Assembly (NCBI GenBank): GCA_903840265.1
Contig: CAIMFH010000147.1
Location: 124,001 to 188,000 of the forward strand
Source: an uncultured Schlesneria sp.
GTDB taxonomy: Bacteria > Planctomycetota > Planctomycetia > Planctomycetales > Planctomycetaceae
Direction: 5' to 3'
Length of the DNA stretch: 64,000 bases
The position numbers and the translations under genes were made by a program. The notes below the pieces were generated by a model, which searched no databases, was not told where the DNA came from, and worked only from the letters and a program-made list of their open reading frames with translations. Shown here in pieces: positions 55,524 to 64,000 of the stretch (position 1 is its first letter; each line of letters starts with the position of its first letter).

Positions 55524-57656
55524 GTGAAAGTAGTCGTCGAAAGAGAATTTGCTGGTCGAACATTAAGCCTGACCAGTGGTGAAATGGCAAAGCAGGCCGC
55601 CGGTGCGGTCCTTGTTCGTTTTGGTGATACCGTTGTTTTTGTCGCTGCTCAAAATGGTCCATCGCGACCGGGAACTGACTTTTTCCCTTTGACATGCGAC
55701 TACCGTGAACGTTCCGCCGCAGCTGGTAAGTTCCCCGGTGGCTTCATTAAGCGCGAAGGTCGGCCAACTACCAAGGAAATCCTGACCAGTCGCCTGACTG
55801 ACCGACCCATCCGACCCCTCTTCCCCGGAGGATACATCGAGGAAGTCCAGGTGATGTCGAATGTCCTCTCGGTCGACACCGAGAATGATCCAGACGTACT
55901 GTCGATTATCGGGGCGAGTGCAGCACTAAGCATCGCCCCGGTTCCATTTCAGGGCCCGATCGCCGCAGTGCGAGTGGGCTTGCTGGAAGAAGAATTCGTG
56001 CTGATGCCAACGCGTCAGCAGATGGCAACCAGCCGCCTGGACCTGATCGTCGCCGGTAGCCACGATTCGGTGCTGATGATCGAAGGCTTCGGCCATCAGC
56101 TTCCCGAAGACCAGATGGCCGATGCGATCATGTTCGCTCAACGAGCCATTACCGAACTCTGCCAGATGCAGACCGAATTCATCCAGAAGCTGGGCAAGGT
56201 AAAGACGGCGTTGCCACCGGCCGCTGTGAACCCTTTCGACGCCGCTCTGCGTGAGAAGGCTTACCAGCGGATGGAAGACGCCAAGGTTGGCGGAGTGAAG
56301 GCTGACCGCCGCGGTGCTCGTAGCGATCTGAAAGCCGCGTTGATCGAAGAGTTCTTCCCCAATGCTGCCGTAGCGACCGCTGACGGCTGGACCCGTGAAC
56401 AATTCTCAACGGCCTTCTACGCTTTGGAATCACGCGTCGTTCGCGATCTGATCCTGAATAAGAAGCAACGCCTGGACGGCCGCAAGCCAGACGATCTGCG
56501 AGCAGTCTCTTGCGAAGTCGGCATGCTGCCACGCGTCCACGGCTCGGCCTTGTTTACCCGGGGCGAAACACAGTCGCTGGCAACCGTGACTCTCGGTACC
56601 GCTCGAGATACTCAACGAGTTGACGGGCTGTTCGATGAAGTCCAGAAGCGATTCATGCTGGACTACAACTTCCCGTCCTATTCGGTCGGTGAATGTCGTC
56701 CAATCCGTGGTCCCGGCCGTCGTGAAATTGGTCACGGAGCTTTGGCCGAGCGTTCGGTACAGTCCGTCATTCCAGCCGAAGAAAAGTTCCCGTACACGAT
56801 TCGTGTCATCTCCGACATCATGGAATCGAACGGCAGCAGCTCGATGGCTTCGGTTTGCAGCGCGACGCTGTCACTGATGGACGCCGGTGTGCCAATCACT
56901 CAGCCCGTCGCAGGGATCTCAATCGGCCTCGTGAAGGAGCAGGATCGGTATGAACTGCTGACCGACATCATGGGCGACGAAGATCACTTCGGCGACATGG
57001 ACTTCAAGGTCGCGGGAACTCAAAAGGGTGTGACTGGTATTCAGTTGGACCTGAAGATCGCCGGCATTAACGAAGAGATCATTCGCAAGACGCTCGAGCA
57101 GGCTCGCAAGGCCCGTATTGAACTGCTGAAGACGATGCTGACCGGCATTCGTCGTCCGCGATCCGAGATCTCCGTCAACGCCCCGCGTTTGCTGCGTACG
57201 AAGATCGACCCTGCCAAGATTGGTCTGTTGATCGGTCCCGGCGGCAAGACGATCCGAGCGATCCAGGAAGAAACGGGCGCAACGATCGATATCACCGACG
57301 ACGGGACCGTGATGATTTCGTGCGGCAAGAGCGAAGGTGCCGAAGACGCACTCGCTCGCGTCGAAGCGATGACCGAAGAGATCAAAGTCGGTCGCGTTTA
57401 CAACGGAACGGTCAGTTCGATCAAGGATTTCGGGGCCTTCATCGAAATCGCTCCTGGCAAGGACGGCCTGTGCCACGTCAGCGAACTCGACACCGGCTTC
57501 GTCAAGAACGTCGGAGACATCTGTAAAGTCGGCGACAAGATCCAAGTGAAGGTGATCGCCATCGACGAACAGAATCGCGTCAAGCTGTCACGCAAAGCCA
57601 TTCTGGTTGAGCAGGCCTCTCCAGAAGGCGATGCTCCAGCCGCTGACGACGAGTAA
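55524..57656 (+). CDS. pnp: Polyribonucleotide nucleotidyltransferase (PNPase)
   Basis: 3'-to-5' phosphorolytic exoribonuclease and degradosome enzyme. Two RNase PH domains are present, the first with FPLTCDYRERSAAAGKFPGGFIKREGRPTTKEIL and the second with LFTRGETQSLATVTLG, FMLDYNFPSYSVGE and ESNGSSSMASVCSATLSLMDAGVP. A KH domain follows (KIGLLIGPGGKTIRAIQEETGA, about residues 555-615) and an S1 domain (VGRVYNGTVSSIKDFGAFIEI, about 620-690). The start is GTG at 55524 with TAGGAA upstream. The 710 residues match the family. Terminator follows. Confidence 0.97.
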   Translation: MKVVVEREFAGRTLSLTSGEMAKQAAGAVLVRFGDTVVFVAAQNGPSRPGTDFFPLTCDYRERSAAAGKFPGGFIKREGRPTTKEILTSRLTDRPIRPLFPGGYIEEVQVMSNVLSVDTENDPDVLSIIGASAALSIAPVPFQGPIAAVRVGLLEEEFVLMPTRQQMATSRLDLIVAGSHDSVLMIEGFGHQLPEDQMADAIMFAQRAITELCQMQTEFIQKLGKVKTALPPAAVNPFDAALREKAYQRMEDAKVGGVKADRRGARSDLKAALIEEFFPNAAVATADGWTREQFSTAFYALESRVVRDLILNKKQRLDGRKPDDLRAVSCEVGMLPRVHGSALFTRGETQSLATVTLGTARDTQRVDGLFDEVQKRFMLDYNFPSYSVGECRPIRGPGRREIGHGALAERSVQSVIPAEEKFPYTIRVISDIMESNGSSSMASVCSATLSLMDAGVPITQPVAGISIGLVKEQDRYELLTDIMGDEDHFGDMDFKVAGTQKGVTGIQLDLKIAGINEEIIRKTLEQARKARIELLKTMLTGIRRPRSEISVNAPRLLRTKIDPAKIGLLIGPGGKTIRAIQEETGATIDITDDGTVMISCGKSEGAEDALARVEAMTEEIKVGRVYNGTVSSIKDFGAFIEIAPGKDGLCHVSELDTGFVKNVGDICKVGDKIQVKVIAIDEQNRVKLSRKAILVEQASPEGDAPAADDE

Positions 57657-57688
57657 TTCGCAACGTCTTAGGACAGATTTGAAGTGAC

Positions 57689-57720
57689 CAGCCCGGCATC
57701 ATCGATGCCGGGCTGTTTTT
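57689..57720 (+). terminator. Intrinsic terminator after pnp
   Basis: An 11-bp stem CAGCCCGGCAT / ATGCCGGGCTG with a 5-base loop and TTTTT directly after. It separates pnp from the histidine kinase gene, which starts 31 bases later. Confidence 0.9.
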
Positions 57721-57750
57721 GCGAACGGTCGGTTTCGAATCGGAAGCGTT

Positions 57751-58485
57751 ATGACCGACGAATCCGCTACAGAACTCAATAACCTCGCTAACGATCATGA
57801 GCGATTGCGCACGCAGTACGCCGAGATCGCCACGCTGGCGGGGGGGCTGGCCCACGAAATTCGCAACCCTCTGTCCACGATCGGGCTGAATCTCGATCTA
57901 CTTTCGGAAGAGCTGGGGGAATGCGATTCACAGCGAGATCGCCGGATTCTCAATAAACTCACTGTGGTAAAGCGGCAGTGCCAGCAACTCGATCGGATCC
58001 TCGACGACTTTCTGCAGTTCGCGCGGGTGGGGACCCTGACCCTGAAACCGGCCGATCTGAATCAAACAGTCCTGGAGTTCATCGAGTTTTATGCTCCGCA
58101 AGCGGCCGAGCAAGGGATCGATATCAGCCCGCATCTAGCCGCGAATTTGCCGCCGGTCAAACTGGATGTCAATTTGTGGCGACAAGTCGTGATGAACCTG
58201 TCGCGCAACGCGCAACAGGCGATGCCGCAAGGCGGAGTCCTGGAACTACAGACGTATCAGCGCGACGATCAGGTCGTGCTGGAAATCATTGATAACGGCA
58301 AAGGGATGAGCTCCGAGACGCAGGCGCGGATGTTCGACGCCTTCTACTCGACGAAGAAGGGAGGCAGCGGCTTAGGGCTGCCGACCGTCCGCAAGATTGT
58401 CGAAGCTCATCACGGTACGATTTCCTGTGAAAGCGAAGTCGGTCGCGGAACGCGGTTCAGCATCGCCCTTCCCATTTGCAATTGA
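57751..58485 (+). CDS. Soluble sensor histidine kinase (no sensor domain)
   Basis: Two-component kinase core of 244 residues. The HisKA dimerisation region has GLAHEIRNPLSTIGLNLDLL with the phosphoacceptor His35. The HATPase part has MNLSRNAQQAMPQGG (N box), IIDNGKGMSS (G1), MFDAFYSTKKGGSGLGLPTVRKIVEAHHG (F and G2 boxes). There is no membrane segment or PAS domain, so the signal input is unknown, perhaps through protein partners. No response regulator is adjacent. It follows pnp after a terminator. Confidence 0.9.
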   Translation: MTDESATELNNLANDHERLRTQYAEIATLAGGLAHEIRNPLSTIGLNLDLLSEELGECDSQRDRRILNKLTVVKRQCQQLDRILDDFLQFARVGTLTLKPADLNQTVLEFIEFYAPQAAEQGIDISPHLAANLPPVKLDVNLWRQVVMNLSRNAQQAMPQGGVLELQTYQRDDQVVLEIIDNGKGMSSETQARMFDAFYSTKKGGSGLGLPTVRKIVEAHHGTISCESEVGRGTRFSIALPICN

Positions 58486-59020
58486 GTTCCGGCCGCATGC
58501 CAGCGGCTACTCGGTTCCTTCCCATCTTCCAGCCCTATCTGCATGGGTCCGCGTGCTGCCGCAGGGCGGCTCATCTGAGAGTTGGGTCGGATCTCGTCCC
58601 CATCCCGCATCGCAACTAGTCGCGAATTTCGTGGCTGATCTTGATCCAGTGGACTGCATCGAATCACTGGCTAAACATCTGTGTCCAGCAGCCGAAATCT
58701 GCCGGTAAATTCAGAACAGGTCGACTTTTTACCCCGGTCGGCAGCACTTTCCTCAATTGCCCAAAAGTTTTGCGTCGACGAGCCGCTGTTTCCGGCAATG
58801 GCGACCTGGCCGGATTTTCCCGCGAAGCTGTTGACCTCACCGCCAGAATTCCCCGTCGAACTGAAGAGCAGGAACCGAGCGGTAAATAAATGCGTGCTAG
58901 AGTTGAGTCGACGCGGCGTCTGCGCTTGATTCGACCGCGAGGTTTTTTGAGTTCAGGTGATACGGATCCGTCGCGAAAAACAATTTAGTCGCATTCGGGC
59001 CTTGAGGGGGGTTAACGAAA
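58486..59020. other. 535-base intergenic region
   Basis: Several short ORFs (about 82-85 codons) cross it but none resembles a protein. The last part is richer in A and has GGGGGG before the ATG at 59021, which serves as an RBS-like sequence. Promoters for the downstream gene are presumably here but not identifiable. Confidence 0.4.
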
Positions 59021-59704
59021 ATGGGGTTCTTGAAACGCTTCTTCAAGAACACGTATCGCGACGGCGAATCAAAACATGGTGGCAGCAGCTTCGAGAACTT
59101 GGACGAAGAACAGCTCGAAACCCATCTGAAGATCGCCCGATACGGTTCGTTTACTTTGACGGATGCCGTCCGTCCTTCGTACGACTTGCAAGTCGTTCCG
59201 CAGGCGGGATACCGGCATGATTCGTATCATGATCGCGAAACGGGGATCAAGATCCCGGTGATCATGGCTTCGGCCAGCCGCGAAGTTCTCACGGATCTGT
59301 TTTTTGAACTGCTGAATCCGCTGGGAAATCAGGTCGACATCGTGCTGGAAACCAGCCACGAACGACGGGGCGGTCACGAGGATCTGTATCGCGAAGATAT
59401 CGACATGCCCGTGCTGAAAAGCATGCTGTATGACTTCGAAGATCTATTGATGAATGACGGCTGCAGCGGCTTGGCGGTATTGAATCCGAATGTGCCGCTG
59501 GAAGTGCAGTTCGACGAGCATAAGCTGCTGATCATGTACGGTCACGAATTGGTTGATTTCGAAGACATCCTCGACGACTTCGGTTTGCCTTGTCGCGAGG
59601 ATCTCAAGTTCATTACCGAAGCCGAGCATGTCCATTCTTCGACCGAAGAGTTTGCTCGAACCTTCGAACAGATGAAATATCGCCTTGGCATCGACGAAGA
59701 CTAA
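59021..59704 (+). CDS. Conserved-looking acidic hypothetical protein
   Basis: Soluble protein of 227 residues, no signal peptide or membrane segment, not assigned to a named family. It begins MGFLKRFFKNTYRDGE, and contains RYGSFTLTDAVRPSYDLQVVPQ, KIPVIMASASREVLTDLFFELLNPLG, VDIVLETSHERRGGHEDLYREDIDMPVLKSMLYDFEDLLMNDG and HVHSSTEEFARTFEQMKYRLG. It is acidic and appears globular (alpha/beta). The start ATG at 59021 follows GAGGGGGGTTAACGAAA. Its neighbours do not suggest a role. The sequence quality and codon use strongly support a real gene. Confidence 0.8.
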   Translation: MGFLKRFFKNTYRDGESKHGGSSFENLDEEQLETHLKIARYGSFTLTDAVRPSYDLQVVPQAGYRHDSYHDRETGIKIPVIMASASREVLTDLFFELLNPLGNQVDIVLETSHERRGGHEDLYREDIDMPVLKSMLYDFEDLLMNDGCSGLAVLNPNVPLEVQFDEHKLLIMYGHELVDFEDILDDFGLPCREDLKFITEAEHVHSSTEEFARTFEQMKYRLGIDED

Positions 59705-59811
59705 CGATCTCGTCGACGCCGGTTGTTCACTGGCGAGTGGCTCTAGGTTGAGCCGCTCGCGTTTTCCTTCCGCACGACGGCGCAACCCCCGCGCCGAGTC
59801 TGGAGACCGAC

Positions 59812-61326
59812 GTGCGCCTGTTCCTTGCCGCCCTGACAGTCGGTGCCGCTGGCATCGCCTACGCCTACACACAGCAGACACCAGCCCCCGCTGCGGAATC
59901 GCAGGCGAAGGTAGGGCGTCCGCTCTTCGACTGGCAATCGGCGGACGACACGCTCAAGGCGGCTTCGACCGATATTGCCGCGAATCACGAAGAGCCACCG
60001 CTGGTCGTGCGCGACACGATCAGTCAAGCCCGCACAGAAGTGACTTCGGTCCTGGACGAATTCGTTCGCGGCAGCAGCGCGTCAAACGAAGTGCCCGCCC
60101 CGGTAGACATCGTCTCCCAGGCCGCTGCGGAGTCTCCTGCTATTGATAGCGAACTGATCCCGTTCGCATCGAGCGATACGCCAATCGGGAACGAGACCTC
60201 CGATATCGCCCCGGCAGATGCCACAGCCACGATCAATCAGCCTCAGGCCGATCTGGTTCAGACAAAAGAAGCAGCACCCCTACGAGATGCTGCACCAGCA
60301 GCCAAACCTCAGTCGGCGCCACCGCAAGACATTGTGACGGGGCCAACACTCGGTAAGCCGACAATCTCCGAAGCAACAATCGTCAAGAAACAGCCGACGA
60401 CTCCTCCACCGAATGGAGCGAATCGCGAACCTGCAGTCTCGGTAAAGCAGCCCTCTTCGGCGGGATCGAGGTCTAAGACCGAACTGCTGCCAGGCAGCAA
60501 ACAAGCGCCCAAGGCCCCGCTGGTCGACGCCGAATGGAAGCTGATCGGTCGATCGGGGGCCGGAATGCCGTTGCACTCACGACGATTCGGGCGACAGGGA
60601 ACCCGTACGCTAATTATTGCCGGGTTGGATGGTCTGGACGTCGTGGGGACTCGTTGGAACGACGAACTGGCCGAGGCGTTGTTGCGTCGCAACGACCTGT
60701 TACAGAACAACGAAATCATGATCGTGCGTGCGGGGAACCCGGAAGGATTGACGAACCGCATCCCCACGAATTTGCGTGGAGTTTCGATCAACCGCAACTT
60801 CCCAAGTCGTCGCTATCAGGCGTTGCCAGATAAATCGACGGGCACCGGTCCAGCGAGTGAAGCAGAAACCAAAGCGATTCTGGACGTGTTGTATTCGTTC
60901 CGTCCGCGCCGCGTGATTCATCTCGCATCAACCAGCGGACGTTCGACAGTCCTTTACAACCGTGCGGCCACCGATATTGGGGATGAACTGGAGAAGCAAT
61001 ACAAGTTGCACGTTCAGCTCCTGGACCCTGAACAGGTTCCTGGATCGATCGAAGAGTTTGCGGATGGAACATTGGACGCCGCCGTGATCTCGCTGAAGCT
61101 GAATTCGGGGCCCGAATGGAAAGGTGCCTGGAAAAAGAACGCAGCCGCAGTGCTGACCGCGATCGACGGACCGCCCCAGGAGCAGCAGGTTGCTGCTGTG
61201 TCGACAGAGAAGTCACCTTTAGTACTAGAGCCGACCAGTTCTCCGATTCCGAACATGGATGAAGACGTGGCACCGCAATTGAAAAAACGCCGTGGGTACG
61301 AGGAACTTCCTCGACCACCTCAATAA
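59812..61326 (+). CDS. Exported M14 carboxypeptidase-like protein with lost zinc ligands
   Basis: Protein of 504 residues starting at GTG 59812, with GGAG 6-9 bases upstream. A hydrophobic N-terminus (RLFLAALTVGAAGIAYAYTQ) leads to a 200-residue Pro/Ala/Thr-rich linker, then an M14-type domain similar to MpaA murein peptide amidase: TRTLIIAGLDGLDVVGTRW, VRAGNPEGLTNRIPTNLRGVSINRNFPS, ASEAETKAILDVLYSFRPRRVIHLAST. In MpaA-type enzymes the first motif is HGDE-like (H-x-x-E zinc ligands); here the aligned residues read D-x-x-D (GLDGLD). The catalytic Glu near the end (ITLEL in relatives) is replaced (VISLKL). Thus it may be an inactive peptidoglycan-binding pseudoenzyme. The domain call is good; inactivity is inference. 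Confidence 0.75.
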   Translation: MRLFLAALTVGAAGIAYAYTQQTPAPAAESQAKVGRPLFDWQSADDTLKAASTDIAANHEEPPLVVRDTISQARTEVTSVLDEFVRGSSASNEVPAPVDIVSQAAAESPAIDSELIPFASSDTPIGNETSDIAPADATATINQPQADLVQTKEAAPLRDAAPAAKPQSAPPQDIVTGPTLGKPTISEATIVKKQPTTPPPNGANREPAVSVKQPSSAGSRSKTELLPGSKQAPKAPLVDAEWKLIGRSGAGMPLHSRRFGRQGTRTLIIAGLDGLDVVGTRWNDELAEALLRRNDLLQNNEIMIVRAGNPEGLTNRIPTNLRGVSINRNFPSRRYQALPDKSTGTGPASEAETKAILDVLYSFRPRRVIHLASTSGRSTVLYNRAATDIGDELEKQYKLHVQLLDPEQVPGSIEEFADGTLDAAVISLKLNSGPEWKGAWKKNAAAVLTAIDGPPQEQQVAAVSTEKSPLVLEPTSSPIPNMDEDVAPQLKKRRGYEELPRPPQ

Positions 61327-61481
61327 TCCTCCACCCGCGTCTATCGACTTAAGGTGCGCCGCGCTGCGTTAGCGCGTGCATGACTTCGGCTATCAGCCTG
61401 GGTTGCGGCCGCGCGAGTGCTCCTTCATCATGATCGCGGATTTTCAATTCGCATCTTGGCACTTCTCGTGGTTGGATTCCA

Positions 61482-63542
61482 ATGAGCACCTCTGTTCGTG
61501 AGCAGATCGAAGCCTTGCGCGCGACGATCCGGCGACATGATGCCCTGTACTACGTGCAGGCAACGCCCGAGATCTCGGATCTCGATTACGACAAGCTGAT
61601 GAAGCAACTCAAGGATCTGGAGGCCCAGCATCCTGAATTCGATTCGGACGAAAGCCCCACTCGCAAAGTCGGCGGAGCCCCTATCGCCGGCTTCGTCATG
61701 GTTGAACATCGTGTTCCGATGCTGTCGATCGACAACGTCTACAACGAAGCCGAGTTGGCCGAGTTCGGCCAGCGAGTTTCGAAGCAGTTGGGCGGTCATC
61801 CCTGCGAATGGCTGGTCGAGTATAAAGTTGATGGCGTCGCCCTCTCGCTGATCTACGAAGAGGGAAAGCTCGTACGAGCAGTCACGCGTGGCGATGGACG
61901 CCGCGGTGATGACGTCACTCACAACGCCCGAACGATGCGCGGAGTGCCATTGCAACTGACGGACACCTCACGAAAGTCCAAGGGTGACCTGTTCGACAGC
62001 GATATCCCTTCACTGTTGGAAGTGCGCGGCGAGGCCTATATCTCCAACAGTGAATTCGCCCAGTTGCAACTGGCGGCCGTTGAACGTGGCGAAGAGCCGC
62101 TGAAGAACTCGCGCAATGCGACGGCCGGTGGCATCAAGCTGCTCGATCCGACTCAATGCGCCGAACGAAAGGTCCGATTCTTTGCTCATAGCGTGGGCAG
62201 CCTGGAAGGAGCCACCTTCAAGAAACACAGCGACTTCCTGAAACGAATCGAGCAGTTGGGTATTCCTTCTGTTCCGCGCGTATCGGTACAGCCGAGCTTC
62301 GAAGCCGCCGTCGAATACTGCCAGACTCTGATGCAAGATCTGCACACGCTGGATTTCGAAGTGGATGGTATCGTCTTGAAGATCAATGATCTGGCAGTGC
62401 GGCAGGAACTGGGATCCACCAGCAAAGCACCGCGATGGGTCGTGGCATTCAAATGGGAGAAGTACGAAGCCGAAACACGCGTGGCTGACATTAGCATCAA
62501 TGTCGGCAAAACAGGCGCGCTGACACCGGTAGCATTCCTGGAGCCGGTCGAGATCGCCGGGACGACCGTCTCTCGAGCCAGCCTGCACAATGCTGATGAG
62601 GTGGAACGCCTGGGGATACAGATCGGCGATTGGGTGATTGTCGAGAAGGCCGGGAAGATTATCCCGCATGTGGTCCGCGTTGAAGTTCATCGACGCGATG
62701 GCACTGAGCGACCCTATCAGTTCCCGACCGAATGTCCAGAATGCGGAACCCCCGTCGAGAAAGACGAAGGGGGCGTCTACATCCGTTGTCCCAATCCAAG
62801 CTGTCCGGCTCAACTTCGCGAAGCACTGCGGTACTTCGCATCACGAGCTGCCATGGATATTGAAGGACTGGGCACGAAGCTGATCGAACAATTGACCGAG
62901 CAGAAACTACTGGCCAGCTTCTCGGACATCTACCGGCTACCAGCGCGACGAGCCGAACTGTTGACGTTGGAGCGACTGGGGGCCAAGTCCGTCGATAACC
63001 TGCTGGCGGGAATCGAAGCCTCACGCGAACGCCCGCTGTGGCGATTGCTGACCGCGTTGAATCTTAGGCACGTGGGAACGCGTACCGCGCAGCTGCTGGC
63101 CGACCGATTCGGTTCGATGGACGCATTGGCTCGCGCTTCAGAAACAGATCTGGCTCAAACGGATGAGATTGGCGACGTGATTGCCAAGGCGGTGCAGGCC
63201 TTTTTCGCGAGTGAATACGGCCAGCGAATCGTTGCGGAACTGAAAGAACTCGGCCTGAATATGGGCAGCGAGGCGGCCGCGGCGGAAGCGGCCGCTCGAC
63301 AGACCGATGGGTTGTTTTCTGGAAAGACCCTGGTCGTAACCGGATCCTTGGTTCGCTTCAAACGAGACGACATGCACGCCCTCATTCAAAAGCATGGTGG
63401 TCGCCCTGCCAGCAGTGTGTCCAAGAACACCGACTTCCTGATCGCCGGAACGGATGCTGGCAGCAAGCTTGAAAAGGCAAATTCGCTAGGCGTCAAAGTG
63501 CTATCGGAAGATGAGTTCCTCGCGCTGATCGGCGAAGGTTAG
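61482..63542 (+). CDS. ligA: NAD-dependent DNA ligase
   Basis: Essential bacterial DNA ligase that seals nicks using NAD+. Domain Ia has RRHDALYYVQATPEISDLDYDKL. The adenylation site is VEYKVDGVALSLIYE, with the active Lys near residue 115. The OB fold follows, then a four-Cys zinc finger CPECGTPVEKDEGGVYIRCPNPSCPAQ (about residues 417-440). HhH repeats follow, and the C-terminal BRCT domain has LFSGKTLVVTGSLVRFKRDDMHALIQKHGG. The 686 residues match LigA. ATG at 61482 is the start. It stands alone. Confidence 0.97.
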   Translation: MSTSVREQIEALRATIRRHDALYYVQATPEISDLDYDKLMKQLKDLEAQHPEFDSDESPTRKVGGAPIAGFVMVEHRVPMLSIDNVYNEAELAEFGQRVSKQLGGHPCEWLVEYKVDGVALSLIYEEGKLVRAVTRGDGRRGDDVTHNARTMRGVPLQLTDTSRKSKGDLFDSDIPSLLEVRGEAYISNSEFAQLQLAAVERGEEPLKNSRNATAGGIKLLDPTQCAERKVRFFAHSVGSLEGATFKKHSDFLKRIEQLGIPSVPRVSVQPSFEAAVEYCQTLMQDLHTLDFEVDGIVLKINDLAVRQELGSTSKAPRWVVAFKWEKYEAETRVADISINVGKTGALTPVAFLEPVEIAGTTVSRASLHNADEVERLGIQIGDWVIVEKAGKIIPHVVRVEVHRRDGTERPYQFPTECPECGTPVEKDEGGVYIRCPNPSCPAQLREALRYFASRAAMDIEGLGTKLIEQLTEQKLLASFSDIYRLPARRAELLTLERLGAKSVDNLLAGIEASRERPLWRLLTALNLRHVGTRTAQLLADRFGSMDALARASETDLAQTDEIGDVIAKAVQAFFASEYGQRIVAELKELGLNMGSEAAAAEAAARQTDGLFSGKTLVVTGSLVRFKRDDMHALIQKHGGRPASSVSKNTDFLIAGTDAGSKLEKANSLGVKVLSEDEFLALIGEG

Positions 63543-63698
63543 GTCGCTTGCGCGGGAATGTCAGAAGAGTCGCCTGGAGTATCGAAAGAACCATCAACAG
63601 CCTTCAATCGCTTGCCTCGCGTTGACTGTGTACGATGTCGGGACTTGATGGTTCGGAGCGATTCATTCGCTCTTCAGGGGTTTATGGGGAATGCCACG

Positions 63699-64000
63699 AT
63701 GACAGTGCAGCAAGTGTTGATCGACGGACATTGGACAGCTTCGGCAGGGACTTCGACGTTTCAGGCGGTTAATCCTCGGACGCGCGAACCACTACCCGAG
63801 ACGTATCCGATCAGCCCCTGGTCAGAGATCCTTCGTGCGATTGAATCCGCCTCGCGAGCTGCTGCTATCGTGCGAGATTGGAGCGGCGATCGTTTCGCCG
63901 CGTTCCTGGAACATTTTGCCGACCGCATCGACGCTCGCGCCGCCGAACTGATTGAGATGGCTCATCAGGAGACAGCGCTGCCAGTGCAGCCACGGCTGAA
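63699..64000 (+). CDS. Aldehyde dehydrogenase, N-terminal part (cut by window end)
   Basis: Only the first 100 codons are present. Read from the ATG at 63699 the protein begins MTVQQVLIDGHWTASAGTSTFQAVNPRTREPLPETYPISP, followed by IESASRAAAIVRDWSGDRFAAFLEHFADRIDARAAELIEMAHQETALP. This matches the N-terminus of aldehyde dehydrogenases of the ketoglutarate semialdehyde dehydrogenase (KGSADH) type, where the VNPRT and the ETALP segments are conserved. The catalytic Cys and NAD-binding motifs lie outside the window. An ATG at 63684 is in frame but GGGGA at 63686-63690 supports 63699. Family call is good; substrate is not determined. Confidence 0.8.
   Translation, partial: MTVQQVLIDGHWTASAGTSTFQAVNPRTREPLPETYPISPWSEILRAIESASRAAAIVRDWSGDRFAAFLEHFADRIDARAAELIEMAHQETALPVQPRL

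Overview
This window looks like a chromosomal segment from a planctomycete (Planctomycetia; Schlesneria, Planctomicrobium or Gimesia-like lineages would fit, but the genus cannot be fixed by eye). The basis is a paired DUF1592-type 'planctomycete cytochrome' gene and DUF1552 gene, many secreted proteins of planctomycete-only type (PPC-domain, STN-like, DUF6655-like, GYG-rich and EF-hand Gly-rich proteins), trypsin/thioredoxin fusions, a dnaN-DUF721-gyrB cluster without dnaA or recF, and a moderate-GC genome with loosely packed, mostly monocistronic genes. I see no phage, insertion sequence, CRISPR array, tRNA or rRNA gene.

Layout. 0-9 kb: the 3' part of pyrD, trpS, a PIN-PhoH ATPase, a secreted cyanophycinase-like peptidase, a Cys/Gly/Tyr-rich exported protein, a small membrane protein, and lutAB (lactate-oxidation iron-sulfur proteins, no lutC). 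9-18 kb: a large lipoprotein joining a trypsin-like protease, a thioredoxin, a jelly-roll-like module and TPR-like helices; spoVR; a two-gene HicA/HicB-like unit whose first gene carries a +1 frameshift; a metal-binding YHS/TRASH-like protein with a Cys-rich neighbour; an alpha/beta hydrolase; and an orphan HisA-like protein of the type linked elsewhere to tetrahydromethanopterin C1 metabolism. 18-23 kb: replication genes dnaN, a DciA/DUF721 protein and gyrB.

23-38 kb: accessory and envelope genes: DUF3592-like, DUF2252 with a bestrophin-like membrane protein, two large secreted or membrane-anchored proteins, a FlgM-like protein, a second thioredoxin-protease fusion in the reverse domain order, a Gfo/Idh/MocA oxidoreductase, an intradiol dioxygenase and STN-like secreted proteins. 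39-48 kb: a minus-strand run of the zinc-ribbon/cytochrome/DUF1592 protein, an HTH protein with a long R/G/Q/N-rich disordered tail, and the DUF1552 protein; then an operon encoding DUF3467 followed by NuoJ-, NuoK- and NuoL-like membrane proteins that appear to have lost the key charged residues of complex I. I regard that operon as the most unusual system here.

48-64 kb: a 2-Cys peroxiredoxin, small hypothetical genes, a DUF6655-like lipoprotein, a PPC-domain protein, DUF2784, an esterase/SMP-30 fusion, the rpsO-pnp-histidine kinase cluster, a conserved acidic protein, a degenerate M14 carboxypeptidase-like protein, ligA, and the 5' end of an aldehyde dehydrogenase gene cut by the window edge. 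Housekeeping genes are on the plus strand and most accessory secreted genes on the minus strand. Convergent pairs are often separated by perfect hairpins that look like terminators. Functional assignments rest on motif recognition by eye; no database search was run.
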